Origin: SAR202 cluster bacterium
GTDB lineage: Bacteria; Chloroflexota; Dehalococcoidia; Lucifugimonadales; UBA1123
DNA: 64,000 nt
Assembly (NCBI GenBank): GCA_030752795.1
Contig: JASMDM010000065.1
Location: forward strand, 1-64,000
Direction of reading: 5' to 3'
This document shows, piece after piece, positions 51,833-60,861 of this stretch. Each line of letters begins with the position of its first letter. Positions within the stretch are counted from its first letter, which is position 1. The notes beneath the pieces were generated by a model, which was not told the origin of the DNA, ran no database searches, and was given only the letters and a program-made list of their open reading frames with translations. The position numbers and the translations under genes are program-made.

Positions 51833-52852
51833 TTGACCGCTGAGAATGGTATGGTCAAGATCGCCGTCGATGCCATGGGCGGCGACAATGCACCTGCCGA
51901 GATCGTCAAAGGAGCGGTTGAGTTTGCCAGGGCCGGCACAGCCCAGATTATTCTGGTCGGCGACCCCGACGCGGTGCAATCCGAACTCGCCAAATTCGAT
52001 GTCGACGGACTGCCGATCGGAGTGGACCCGTCAGACGGGGTGATCCGCGAGGGCGAACCGCCGGCGTTGGCGCTGCGACAAAAACCAAAAGCGTCCATAG
52101 TCGTCTCGACCAGGCTCGTGAAACGTGAACAAGCCGACGCAAGCGTCACAATGGGCTCCACCGGCGCGGCCATGGCTGCCGCCGCGGTCGTGCTCGGGGT
52201 GGCCAAAGGCGTGGAGCGTCCCGTGCTCGGAGGGCCGATACTCGGCACCGCTCCGCGGACAATGATCTTGGACGTCGGCTCCAACGTCGATTGCAAACCC
52301 CAGCAACTGGTAAGTTACGCCGTGATCGGCGACGTGTTCGCCCGCTATTTCTGGAACCTCGAACGCCCGCGGGTGGCCTTGATAAGCGTTGGCGCCGAGA
52401 TTGGCAAGGGCAATCGACAGATTCGAGAGACGACTGAGTTGCTGGAAAAGAGCGGCTTGAACTTTGTGGGCAACGTGGAAGCGCACAAGCTCGCGAAAGG
52501 TGCCGTCGACGTCGCGGTCTGCGACGGGTTCGTCGGCAACATCGTGATGAAACTCACCGAGGGGATTGGCGAAGCGACGGACGAGCGTCTTCGCGACCGG
52601 CTCCAAGGCACGATGTCGGCTGAAGAAATCGAAAGCGTGGCGGCTGACATTCACCAACTGACGAACGTGGTCGAGATGACAGGCGGAGGGCCGCTTTTCG
52701 GGGTCAACGGCGTAACAGTCGTGGGCCACGGGTCCGCGAACGCCACCGCTGTTTACCGTGCCATTGAGGTGGCGAAACGCGCCGTCGACACAGGGTACGT
52801 TCCGCGGATCAATCAAGAACTAGAGGCGATTCACGCCAAACTAGGCGAATAA
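51833..52852 (+). CDS. plsX: Phosphate acyltransferase PlsX
   Basis: 339 residues from TTG 51833 (GGAGGG eight bases before); ATG 51851 would be an alternative. PlsX landmarks: VKIAVDAMGGDNAPAEIVKGA, EPPALALRQKPKASI, GSTGAAMAAAAVVLG and VAVCDGFVGNIVMKLTEG. It converts acyl-ACP to acyl-phosphate for phospholipid synthesis. Linked to FabG and FabL-like genes downstream, a common arrangement with fatty-acid genes. Confidence 0.95.
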   Translation: MTAENGMVKIAVDAMGGDNAPAEIVKGAVEFARAGTAQIILVGDPDAVQSELAKFDVDGLPIGVDPSDGVIREGEPPALALRQKPKASIVVSTRLVKREQADASVTMGSTGAAMAAAAVVLGVAKGVERPVLGGPILGTAPRTMILDVGSNVDCKPQQLVSYAVIGDVFARYFWNLERPRVALISVGAEIGKGNRQIRETTELLEKSGLNFVGNVEAHKLAKGAVDVAVCDGFVGNIVMKLTEGIGEATDERLRDRLQGTMSAEEIESVAADIHQLTNVVEMTGGGPLFGVNGVTVVGHGSANATAVYRAIEVAKRAVDTGYVPRINQELEAIHAKLGE

Positions 52853-52894
52853 TCTAGACGCGCGAATGTATGTAAGTTCGCGTCAGGAGGAATC

Positions 52895-53647
52895 TTGGTC
52901 AAGTCCGATATTGAAGGCAAATTCGCGCTCGTGACCGGCGCCTCGAAGGGCATCGGCAGAGCGATCGCACAACGACTGGCCGACGAGGGCGTCAACGTTG
53001 CGGTCAACTACAATCGGTCGGAGGACGAGGCCCACCAGGTGGTGGCCGGCCTCGAATCCGCCGGCGTGACAGCATTCGCGGTCCAAGCGGACGTAAGCCA
53101 GGTCGATCAAGTCCAGGCCATGATCACCCATGTGCAGGAGACCTTCGGCGGCATCGACATCCTGATCAACAACGCCGGCATTATCAATGACGGCCTGCTG
53201 GTGAGAATGTCCGATTCCGCCTGGGACGACGTGATGGGGACGAATCTCAATGGCACATTCCATTGCACGCGGGCCGTTTTGCGACAGATGATCCGCCAAC
53301 GTTGGGGACGCATCATCAACATTGGTTCGGTCGTGGGGATCAGAGGCAACATAGGGCAGGTCAACTACACGGCGTCTAAAGCTGCGATCATAGGGTTCAC
53401 CAAAGCGCTGGCCAAAGAAGTTGCGACCCGAAACATCACCGTCAACACCGTAACCCCCGGCTACATCAGCACTGATACGGTCGACGTGCTTCCTCAGGAG
53501 ACCAAAGACCGCATCATGACCTGGATTCCGCAAGGACACTTTGGCGAGGTCGACGACGTGGCGCACTTAGTCGCATACCTCTCAAGCGAACGAGCAAAAT
53601 ATATGACCGGCCAGATCGTTAGCGTGGACGGCGGAATGGCCATCTAG
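52895..53647 (+). CDS. fabG: 3-oxoacyl-ACP reductase FabG (SDR)
   Basis: 250 residues, TTG start 52895 with AGGAGG upstream. SDR features: TGASKGIGRAIAQRL (NAD(P) loop), NNAGI, catalytic Ser-Tyr-Lys in IGSVVGIRGNIGQVNYTASKA. Substrate assignment rests on family and on neighbours plsX and fabL-like. Reduces 3-oxoacyl-ACP in fatty-acid elongation. Confidence 0.9.
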   Translation: MVKSDIEGKFALVTGASKGIGRAIAQRLADEGVNVAVNYNRSEDEAHQVVAGLESAGVTAFAVQADVSQVDQVQAMITHVQETFGGIDILINNAGIINDGLLVRMSDSAWDDVMGTNLNGTFHCTRAVLRQMIRQRWGRIINIGSVVGIRGNIGQVNYTASKAAIIGFTKALAKEVATRNITVNTVTPGYISTDTVDVLPQETKDRIMTWIPQGHFGEVDDVAHLVAYLSSERAKYMTGQIVSVDGGMAI

Positions 53648-53656
53648 GCCGCGACA

Positions 53657-54406
53657 TTGTCATTCGAAGGCAAGATCGCACTGGTGACCGGCGCTTCACG
53701 TGGCATTGGACGGGCCATTGCACTGGAGTTCGCCCGGCGCGGCGCTCACATCGCGTTCAATTATCTGCGAAACCACAAAGCCGCCGCGGAGACCCAATCG
53801 GAAATCGAAGCCCTGGGTGTGCGGTGCCTGAAAATCCGAGCGCACCTCGGCGACACCGAAAAGATTCGCGATCTGTTTACCGGCATTCAGAAGGAATTCG
53901 GACGCCTCGACATCCTAGTCAACAACGCGGCGACGGGCGTGCAGCGTTCGGCGGCTGAGCTCGAGGAGAAGCACTGGGATTGGACCATGGGCGTCAACGC
54001 CAAAGCCCCGTGGCTGTGCTCCATCGAAGCTTCTCGCCTCATGCCGGACGGCGGTCACATCGTCAATCTCACCAGCGAAGGCTCCCGGCGCGTTCTGCCG
54101 TACTACTTCTCGGTCGGAACCTCGAAGGCAGCGCTGGAAGCAGTCACCCGGTATCTAGCCATCGAGTTCGCCGAAAAGAACATCGCTGTCAACGCCGTAT
54201 CCGGCGGGTACGTGGAAACGGGAGCTCTCGATCACTTCCCTACAAAGGATCAGATGTTCGAGTCGGGCCGCGACACGCCGGTGGGACGGATGGTGACCGT
54301 AGAAGACATCGCGGGCGTCGTCGCTTTCCTATGCACAGACGCGGCGAGCATGATCCGAGGCCAGGTCATCGTCGTGGACGGCGGCGTCACGCTGAAAGCC
54401 GAGTAA
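53657..54406 (+). CDS. fabL: Enoyl-ACP reductase, FabL type (SDR)
   Basis: 249 residues from TTG 53657, nine bases after fabG. It follows the Bacillus FabL pattern closely: TGASRGIGRAIALEF, NNAATGVQRSAAELEEKHWDWTMGVNAKA, then SVGTSKAALEAVTRYLA (reductase Tyr replaced by a spaced Y-x-x-x-K-like group, as in FabL) and AVSGGYVETGAL. FabL reduces enoyl-ACP as the final step of each cycle. Gene symbol is inferred from family resemblance. Confidence 0.8.
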   Translation: MSFEGKIALVTGASRGIGRAIALEFARRGAHIAFNYLRNHKAAAETQSEIEALGVRCLKIRAHLGDTEKIRDLFTGIQKEFGRLDILVNNAATGVQRSAAELEEKHWDWTMGVNAKAPWLCSIEASRLMPDGGHIVNLTSEGSRRVLPYYFSVGTSKAALEAVTRYLAIEFAEKNIAVNAVSGGYVETGALDHFPTKDQMFESGRDTPVGRMVTVEDIAGVVAFLCTDAASMIRGQVIVVDGGVTLKAE

Positions 54407-54473
54407 GCGCGCAGGCCGGCAGCGATATCAACGGTGCTCTGGCCGTTTACGGCCAAGCCCACGCATGCCTCTG

Positions 54474-55496
54474 TCAGTCGCGATCCTCGGAGCTTCTCGC
54501 CACCACGACCTCGATCGCGCTTCCGTCGACATCAGCCGCCAGCGCCGTCCCAGTATCCGAGTGCGATCTGCGCACCAAAGCGAGCGCGACATGCGATCTC
54601 GACGCGTCATCCGAGGACGATGACGTCACCACGCCCACGGACTGGCCGTCCGCACTCAACGTCGATCCAGAGGGCAGCGTCGCGTCACCGCTCCAGGTAA
54701 GCGAGACTAGATGTCGCTGCACTTTGTCGTATGCATTCAACCGGGCGACGACCTCTTGGCCGATGTAGCACCCCTTGTTGAAGCTGATGTATTCGAGCAG
54801 GCCGGCCTCGAGGGGGTTGTGATTCTCGGTGAGCTCAGCGCCGAAGGCCGGCGCCATGTTCTCGATCCGCAGCAACTCCAACGCCTCGGCATTCGCACTC
54901 AGGACGCCGTTGGATTCGAGCCGATCGCGGACTTCGGATTCGGCCGAATGATGGACGATGACGTCGAACGCTAGGACGCCGGCGAAGTCCGTTCGGACGA
55001 TGGTGCAGCCGTCCACAGTGGGGCACGGCGCGCCGTCGAAACGTTGCCAACCCCGTACGTCCAGGCCGAAAACGGCCTCAACGATGTCGCCGGATTTCGG
55101 ACCGACAACGCTCATCATGGCGGTGTCCGGCGTGATGTCCATTACAGAAACGTCTTCCGTGAACGTGTAGAAGTCCATCCACTCGGCGACCTTGCTCTGG
55201 TTTCCCGGTCCGGTCAGCGCCAACAGGCGCCCGTCAAGTTGCACCACCGTGAGGAGATCGATGACTCGGCCCTTGTTGGTGGTGAGCACCGTCCCGATGC
55301 CTCGTCCAACGGTGAGACCGCGAAGGTCGTTTGTGGAAAGCCGGTCGAGTAAGTCGATCGTGTCGGCGCCGGATATCGCGAGCCGGCCGATCTCGGATCG
55401 ATCGACGATGGCGGCGTCTTCAGTCAGCGCTCGACGCTGGTTCGACGCGGCATCGTCGGGGCCAGGGGAAGTTGAGATTGCTTCGGTTGACGCCAA
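54474..55496 (-). CDS. ygfZ: YgfZ/GcvT-domain folate-binding iron-sulfur assembly protein
   Basis: 340 residues. The YgfZ signature KGCYIGQEVVARL is present; the rest is a GcvT-like fold (NDLRGLTVGRGIGTVLTTNKGRVIDLL). YgfZ is a tetrahydrofolate-binding protein supporting Fe-S cluster enzymes. Reads from 55496, the next gene after the IscA/ErpA-type protein on the same strand, separated by a hairpin with a T-rich tail. The functional link between the two is consistent with Fe-S biogenesis. Confidence 0.9.
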   Translation of the reverse strand: MASTEAISTSPGPDDAASNQRRALTEDAAIVDRSEIGRLAISGADTIDLLDRLSTNDLRGLTVGRGIGTVLTTNKGRVIDLLTVVQLDGRLLALTGPGNQSKVAEWMDFYTFTEDVSVMDITPDTAMMSVVGPKSGDIVEAVFGLDVRGWQRFDGAPCPTVDGCTIVRTDFAGVLAFDVIVHHSAESEVRDRLESNGVLSANAEALELLRIENMAPAFGAELTENHNPLEAGLLEYISFNKGCYIGQEVVARLNAYDKVQRHLVSLTWSGDATLPSGSTLSADGQSVGVVTSSSSDDASRSHVALALVRRSHSDTGTALAADVDGSAIEVVVARSSEDRD

Positions 55497-55506
55497 GGCG
55501 GCCTCC

Positions 55507-55548
55507 TGTCAAAAAACACGAAAACAGGGCGCCGTCTGACGCCGCCCC
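55507..55548 (-). terminator. Possible terminator between the IscA/ErpA-type gene and ygfZ
   Basis: On the minus strand an imperfect GC-rich hairpin (GGGCG..CGCCC arms) is followed by TGTTTTCGTGTTTTTT. It may be partial, letting some transcription continue into ygfZ. Confidence 0.5.
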
Positions 55549-55584
55549 GCGGAGAGGATCAAGTTTGCGGTGAGACTGTCTCGG

Positions 55585-55935
55585 CTAGACGCTGAACGAG
55601 GTGCCGCAACCGCAGGTTGTCTTGGCGTTGGGATTGTTGAAGACAAATCCCTTGCCGTTGAGCCCGCCGGAGTATTCCAGCGTCGTGCCCGCGAGGAAGA
55701 TGTACGACTTGCGGTCCACGAACAGCTTCACGCCGTGATCCTCGATAATCTTGTCGTTGTCGCCAGGCTCGTGAGCCAGGTCCAAGACGTAGGTTAGCCC
55801 CGAGCATCCGCCGCCCTTAACACCCACCCGCAGGTGCGCGTCCGGGTCGCCCGCTTGCTCGGCGAACACTCGGACATGGCCCGCTGCCTCTGGTGAGATG
55901 CTGATGGTTAGCGGCTCGGGCATTACTCTTGCCAT
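55585..55935 (-). CDS. Iron-sulfur cluster assembly accessory protein, IscA/ErpA family
   Basis: About 116 residues from ATG 55935 (GGAG six bases upstream; a longer start at 55977 is less likely). Three conserved cysteines: GGGCSGLTYVLD and CGCGTSF at the C terminus. A-type carrier that passes Fe-S clusters to client proteins. Paired with ygfZ downstream. Whether it is ErpA or IscA cannot be decided here. Confidence 0.92.
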   Translation of the reverse strand: MARVMPEPLTISISPEAAGHVRVFAEQAGDPDAHLRVGVKGGGCSGLTYVLDLAHEPGDNDKIIEDHGVKLFVDRKSYIFLAGTTLEYSGGLNGKGFVFNNPNAKTTCGCGTSFSV

Positions 55936-56244
55936 GACACTCCAACCGTCCTTCGGATTCAGGGGTGTATCGGACATCCGAGGTCTATTCTACAGGATGT
56001 GTCGAACTTTGGCATCAAATCTCACATCCACACAACCTGATGATATACGAGACTGGCGCCGGTCGGAGTTTCGTGACGTTCTTTTGTGGCGGGGAAAAGG
56101 TGACGATCACCGGGAATGAGTGCCCTGGAGACGACTGATGTGTCCCGTTGAAACCATGTGGCGCCCGGCGACGATCGCATATTCCCCGAGGTCGTCACTC
56201 GCCAGACCCGCCCAACGGTTGAACTCGACGACGTTCGCTGGCCG

Positions 56245-56430
56245 CTACGCCGCGCTCTTCTTACGTCCGGGCTTCATCTTGCCCTTTTTGATTTTGACGT
56301 TGAGTGAGAACGCAGGTTGGGTGTCGCGCATGTGGCCGCACTGCAGGCACTCCTCGTACTGACCATAGTGATCGGTATGTTCGTGCACGTCGCCTTGGCA
56401 TCGTGGGCATGCGCGAAATCGTAAGGTCAT
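56245..56430 (-). CDS. Small zinc-ribbon protein
   Basis: About 61 residues from ATG 56430 (MTLRFRACPRC). A zinc ribbon with CPRC (Cys pair) and ECLQCGHM, and a Lys-rich C-terminal tail (KIKKGKMKPGRKKSAA). Likely binds nucleic acid or a protein; function unknown. Codes on the minus strand, downstream of nothing obvious. Confidence 0.7.
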   Translation of the reverse strand: MTLRFRACPRCQGDVHEHTDHYGQYEECLQCGHMRDTQPAFSLNVKIKKGKMKPGRKKSAA

Positions 56431-56945
56431 GGCTGCCTCCATTTTCATCCTGCTATACAGAAATGATTGCCGACTCGATCACCGTCTCGGGCTGTTAGAT
56501 GCTTTGCCCCGTCCGGAGAATCAGGCCGTTAGTTTACAGGCCGGCGCGGAACTCTCTGGCCCGATAATTGCCGGTCCGGATACGTAAGACGGCGGAGAAA
56601 CGTTATGATCGCATGTAAGGTATCATTTCAAATAAGGTTTGTCAACTTTGGAATGCTTTTTGTGCATAAAACAAAATACCGCATTAAGGGTGATATCGAG
56701 AACTAGTGGTGCCAACGTGCGGGTAACCCAAGAAGAAATTGACTCGTGAACAATGGGTGAAATATACTCGGGCTATACAGTGGCAGCGCCGATTCTGGTG
56801 CAGTCGGCGATGATTTGTGGGGAACTGGCTACCCTTGGGTCAGTTAGGCTGACGAATTCATAATCCGAAGCTCTTGCAAGAGATCGCGGACCAATACTTT
56901 CCGCCAATCAGGTTCGGTAGTACGGACGACTAGAGCGAGGTTACA
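56431..56945. other. Gene-free stretch, AT-richer
   Basis: 515 bases between the zinc-ribbon gene and the SDR. The part around 56600-56700 is AT-rich with no long frame. No RNA gene or clear promoter was found; a GAGCGAGG just before 56946 could act as ribosome site. Confidence 0.4.
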
Positions 56946-57764
56946 ATGGCCGAATTCAACGACAAAGTTGCGATAGTTACGGGCGGCGCGCTTGGAATGG
57001 GGAGCATCACCGCCTACGAATTCGCGAAGAGCGGCGCTTCGGTTGTCGTTGCCGACATCGATTCCAGCGCCGGAGAACAGAGAGTCGCGCGGATGCGCGA
57101 CAATGGACTCAGCGCGCTGTTCCTGCAGACTGACGTCAGCGTCGCGGCGGATTGCGAGCGGGCGGTAGCGTCCGCCGTTGCCGAATTCGGCGGCGTGGAC
57201 GTACTTTTCAACAACGCCGGCATCCAGCCTCCGGACTCGTATCTCAACGTCGAGGACACCTCGGAAGAAACCTGGGACAAGATCACGGGCGTCAACCTCA
57301 AAGGTCACTTCCTGATGTCGAAGTACGCGATCCCTGAGATGCGGAAACGGGGAGGCGGTGTGATCATCAACAACGCCAGCGTCCAAGGATTGCAGTCACA
57401 GCCCTTGGTGCCAGCCTACGCCGCCAGCAAAGGCGGAGCGCTATCGCTCACGCGCCAGATGGCGCTGGACTACGCGCCGGAAAGAATACGCGTGCTCGCG
57501 ATCTGTCCCGGAACCATCGATACGGAGATGGTTCGGACGGTTGCGAGTCAAGAAGGCGGCGACATCGATCAGACTCTCGTACGATATGGGGCAGGGCATC
57601 CCATCGGCAGGATCGGGCAAGGCGAAGACATTGCCGCGCTCGTATTGTTCCTTGCCAGCGACGCCGCCTCGTTCATGACGGGGAGCCACGTCGTTATTGA
57701 CGGCGGCTTGATGGCATTGGGAGCTTGGGCCGGCGGCGCGGGCGGCTCCGGCACGGACGGTTGA
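56946..57764 (+). CDS. SDR-family oxidoreductase
   Basis: 272 residues. TGGALGMGSITAYEF cofactor loop, VVVADIDS acidic end (NAD preference), NNAGIQPP, catalytic NNASVQGL..YAASKGG with Tyr and Lys, and a C-terminal FMTGSHVVIDGGLMALG as in glucose/steroid dehydrogenase-type SDRs. The last residues are Gly/Ala-rich. Substrate unknown. Followed by SMP-30 nine bases later, probably one operon, a common pair in sugar-acid or lactone metabolism. Confidence 0.9.
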   Translation: MAEFNDKVAIVTGGALGMGSITAYEFAKSGASVVVADIDSSAGEQRVARMRDNGLSALFLQTDVSVAADCERAVASAVAEFGGVDVLFNNAGIQPPDSYLNVEDTSEETWDKITGVNLKGHFLMSKYAIPEMRKRGGGVIINNASVQGLQSQPLVPAYAASKGGALSLTRQMALDYAPERIRVLAICPGTIDTEMVRTVASQEGGDIDQTLVRYGAGHPIGRIGQGEDIAALVLFLASDAASFMTGSHVVIDGGLMALGAWAGGAGGSGTDG

Positions 57765-57773
57765 CCCGCCCGT

Positions 57774-58664
57774 ATGAACTTGCGGGCGTTCGGAGAAGTG
57801 ACGATGGCAATGCTGACTAACGGAAACGATGTCTCAGTGCTCGCGGACGGCTTGGACCACCCGGAAGGAGTCGTGCGGGGCCGAGACGGCTTTGTGTACG
57901 CCGGCGGCGAGACGGGACAGATCTACCGGATCGATATCGACCGCGGACGTGCAGACCAAGTCGCTCAGGTCCCAAACGGCTTCATCCTCGGCATGGCGAT
58001 CGACGCCGACAATAACATCTACGCGTGCGAAACCGGCAGCCACAGCGTCGTCCGCATAACCCAGGGCGGCATCGTTTCGACGTACTCGCGAGGCGCGCCC
58101 GATGACCCGTTGTATTTTCCGAACTACCCCGCGTTCGACAGTCAAGGGAACCTGTACGTCTCGGCATCCGGCGACTGGAACGCGGACAACGGCAAAGTGT
58201 TCAAGATCAAACCAGGGGGCGACGCCGAAGTCTGGAGCGACAAACTCAAGGAGTTTCCGAACGGTCTCTGCATGGGCCCAGACGAAAACCACTTGTATGT
58301 CGCCATGAGCCTCAATCCGCCGAGAATCGTCCGCGTCAGCATCCAGGGCGACGGCAGCGCCGGTGAGATCGAAACCGTGGTCGAACTCCCCAAGACCGTC
58401 CCGGATGGGCTCGCGTTCGACATAGACGGGAACCTCTACATATCCTGCTATCGACCCGACAGAATCTACCGGTTGTCGCCGACCGGGAACCTTGAGGTTT
58501 TGGCCGAGGACTACGAAGGCACGCTGATCGCCGCTCCAACGAACGTTGCCTTCTGCGGCAGGAACCGAGACGTCCTGGTATCTGCTAATCTCGGCCGCTG
58601 GCACCTCACCCGATACGAAGCCGGGGCGCGCGGTATGCGGTTGCATTATCCGCGCGTCGGCTGA
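57774..58664 (+). CDS. SMP-30/gluconolactonase-like beta-propeller
   Basis: 296 residues. Six-bladed propeller typical segments: LDHPEGVVRGRDGFVYAGGETGQIYRI, GFILGMAIDADNNIYACE, VPDGLAFDIDGNLYISCY. The metal-site Glu is in EG(VV), with Asn/Asp in PNYPAFD and DGLAFD. It may hydrolyse lactones or similar. Stop overlaps the TTG start of the damaged kinase gene, suggesting one transcription unit with the SDR. Confidence 0.85.
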   Translation: MNLRAFGEVTMAMLTNGNDVSVLADGLDHPEGVVRGRDGFVYAGGETGQIYRIDIDRGRADQVAQVPNGFILGMAIDADNNIYACETGSHSVVRITQGGIVSTYSRGAPDDPLYFPNYPAFDSQGNLYVSASGDWNADNGKVFKIKPGGDAEVWSDKLKEFPNGLCMGPDENHLYVAMSLNPPRIVRVSIQGDGSAGEIETVVELPKTVPDGLAFDIDGNLYISCYRPDRIYRLSPTGNLEVLAEDYEGTLIAAPTNVAFCGRNRDVLVSANLGRWHLTRYEAGARGMRLHYPRVG

Positions 58665-59293
58665 TTGAGCGATTTGACGCCGCCGCCAGTCGTAGTCGTC
58701 GTATTGGGACCGCCGGCGTCCGGCAAGACCACTATCGCGCGAGCGATGGGGCCAGCGCTCGGAATCCCGATGCTTTCCAAGGACGATATCAAAGAAACGC
58801 TGTTGGACAGTAGTTGGACAGTATCGGATGGACAGATCGAGAGCCATCGGCGGTGCTGGGCAAAACCGCTATCGACCTGCTATTTGCGTGGACCGAGATC
58901 CAGTTCTCCTCGGGCGGTTCGGTGATATGCGAAATGAACTTCCATGCTCGCCTCGACCCCCCGAGGTTCGCCTCACTTGGCTCGCGATTTCCGTGCCGTT
59001 TCGTCCAAGTGCATTGTTCGGCTCCGAACAGTTTGCTGATCGAACGTTACCGAGAACGCGCTATGTCACGTGAAAGGCATCCGGGCCATTTCGACGGAAG
59101 CATCGAGGTGCAGGACTCATTCGCGAACAGCCTCGTTCGAGGCGTTTGGGCGCCGTTGAATATGCCAGGTCGGCTTTTTCGGATTGATCCCCTCAAATTG
59201 GACTACACGAGGTTCATGACCGATGTTGCTTCGGCGATCTCGGGCAATGGGCAAGACACCGATAGGGCGACGGACAGCTTCGATCCGATTTGA
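58665..59293 (+). pseudogene. P-loop kinase gene broken by an 11-bp tandem duplication
   Basis: The N-terminal part (VVLGPPASGKTTIARAMG, Walker A; SKDDIKETLLDS) is read from TTG 58665. The continuation IGWTDREPSAVLGKTAIDLL and SVICEMNFHARLDP is in another frame. The cause is visible: an 11-base unit GTTGGACAGTA is present twice in tandem (58802-58812 and 58813-58823). Removing one copy restores KETLLDSIGWTDREP, the pattern of small AAA/zeta-toxin-like kinases. Either a recent pseudogene or a reversible phase switch. Product if intact: about 200-residue ATP-binding kinase of unknown substrate. Confidence 0.8.
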
Positions 59294-59413
59294 CCCGAGC
59301 TTCGTTGAGGGTCAGCTTTCTCCGTGTGCACGCCGACCAGGCTCATCAACATCGTTATTCGTCGCTGGCAACCGGCGGCGCCCGGCCCCTGTTTCTCGGG
59401 CGGCCCGGAACGG

Positions 59414-60469
59414 CTATCGAGGCGTGACCAAGATCCGAAAAACGTCCTTGGCGGCCGACACCATTCGCGGGAAACCGGTTTCGATGACCTGATCCAGCTT
59501 GATCACATCGGATACCAACGGCAAAGTCTTCATCTGGCCTGACGCGATCAGCTTCACCGCCTCCTCGACGTCGCGCTGTTCGTACGCCAACGATCCGGCC
59601 ATCCGTACCTCTGTGCCCACGAGACTGTTGAAGTCGAATTGCGGCGTCGAGGTGTAGATCGCCACCAGCACGACCAGGCCGCCTCGACGGACCGCCTCGA
59701 CAGCCAACTTCGGGGTTTCGGCCGCTCCAGCCGCGTCGATGACGATGTTAGGGCCAATGCCGTCGGTCAACTCGGCCAGCCTGGAGACGGTGTCCTGAGT
59801 CGACGAGTCGATCGTCGCGTCCGCGCCTAACTCGGCGGCAAGCTCAAGGCTCATCTGCCGCTTATCGACAGCGTAGACTTCGGCGCCTTGAGCCTTCAGC
59901 GCCTGCATCGCCAACAAACCGACGGTTCCAACGCCGATGACCGCGACACGGTCGCCCGCGGCTGCCTCCGAGCGCCTGGCCGCGTGTATGGCGACCGAAG
60001 CGGGCTCGACCAAAGCTGCCTCTTTGCTCGACACGTTGTCAGGCAGGACCACCACCTGCTCCGCGGGCCATACGACGTGCTCCGCGAGCCCGCCGTCGAT
60101 CGCGAACCCGATGGCTGCCATCGACGGGCACTGTGTCGTTTCGCCTTCCCGACACCATCGGCACGTGCGGCAAGTCAACACCCCGTTCAACACGACTCGG
60201 TCGCCCACGCTCGGCGCCAAAACCCCTTCGCCGAGCTCAATCACCGTGGCTGCGATCTCGTGTCCCGTTGTCAGAGGCATCTGTCTACCAGTGACTGGAT
60301 TCGGAGTGTCACCGGAGATGAAAACCGGGCCGTACAAGAATTCTTCGACGTCCGTGGCGCAGATGCCGCAATAGTCGACGGCGAGCTTGACCTGACCGGG
60401 TCCCGGCGTCGGCTCCGGAACGGTTTCGAGTCTGAGGTCTTTGTTTCCGTGATAAACGAGAGCCTGCAT
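59414..60469 (-). CDS. Zinc-dependent medium-chain dehydrogenase (MDR, sorbitol/alcohol type)
   Basis: 351 residues. Catalytic Zn site in DYCGICATD and GHE (TTGHEIAATVIELG); structural Zn cysteines in CRTCRWCREGETTQC; Rossmann motif VIGVGTVGLLAMQAL. It oxidises or reduces an alcohol or polyol with NAD(P). Convergent with the SDR-SMP30 unit. Substrate unknown. Confidence 0.92.
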   Translation of the reverse strand: MQALVYHGNKDLRLETVPEPTPGPGQVKLAVDYCGICATDVEEFLYGPVFISGDTPNPVTGRQMPLTTGHEIAATVIELGEGVLAPSVGDRVVLNGVLTCRTCRWCREGETTQCPSMAAIGFAIDGGLAEHVVWPAEQVVVLPDNVSSKEAALVEPASVAIHAARRSEAAAGDRVAVIGVGTVGLLAMQALKAQGAEVYAVDKRQMSLELAAELGADATIDSSTQDTVSRLAELTDGIGPNIVIDAAGAAETPKLAVEAVRRGGLVVLVAIYTSTPQFDFNSLVGTEVRMAGSLAYEQRDVEEAVKLIASGQMKTLPLVSDVIKLDQVIETGFPRMVSAAKDVFRILVTPR

Positions 60470-60861
60470 GTTTCACCTTCTTTGAGACGGGGCGCCTCCG
60501 GATCGAGTGTATTTATCGTTCGGTGGGCGTGTCAACCGGCGCAGATCTTGTACTCCGCGACCTCCGTTAAGTCGGGGCCGCGCAGGTGGATATCGGCGAC
60601 ATCCGCGCTTTGAGTGACGTCCTATACTCGGGATGATGCGGGCCTGATCCATGCTGGCCCTGGCAGATTGGTCTCGGACGCCGAAAACCCTTGCCTAGCA
60701 GGGTTGCGTTTTGGGATCAGATTGGCTATATTTGGCGTGCGAATTCGCTCGGCGCGTCAATTCGTGTCGTACAACGTTGTTCCAGGCACGACGGAACCTT
60801 AGCGCGCGGGCATCGCCGAGTTGAACGCATGTCGATTCATGCGGTAAGGAGTAAAGCGGCC
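60470..60861. other. Intergenic region with weak hairpin
   Basis: About 390 bases between the divergent MDR gene and the oppD-type gene. AACCCT (60686-60691) pairs with AGGGTT (60700-60705), followed by GCGTTTT, as a weak terminator or leader hairpin. AAGGAG near 60845-60850 supports the ATG at 60862. No other gene is supported. Confidence 0.4.
60686..60712 (+). terminator. Weak hairpin with T-rich tail in the leader before oppD-type gene
   Basis: Six-base-pair stem AACCCT/AGGGTT, eight-base loop, then GCGTTTT. Could be attenuation of the following genes; short and uncertain. Confidence 0.35.
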
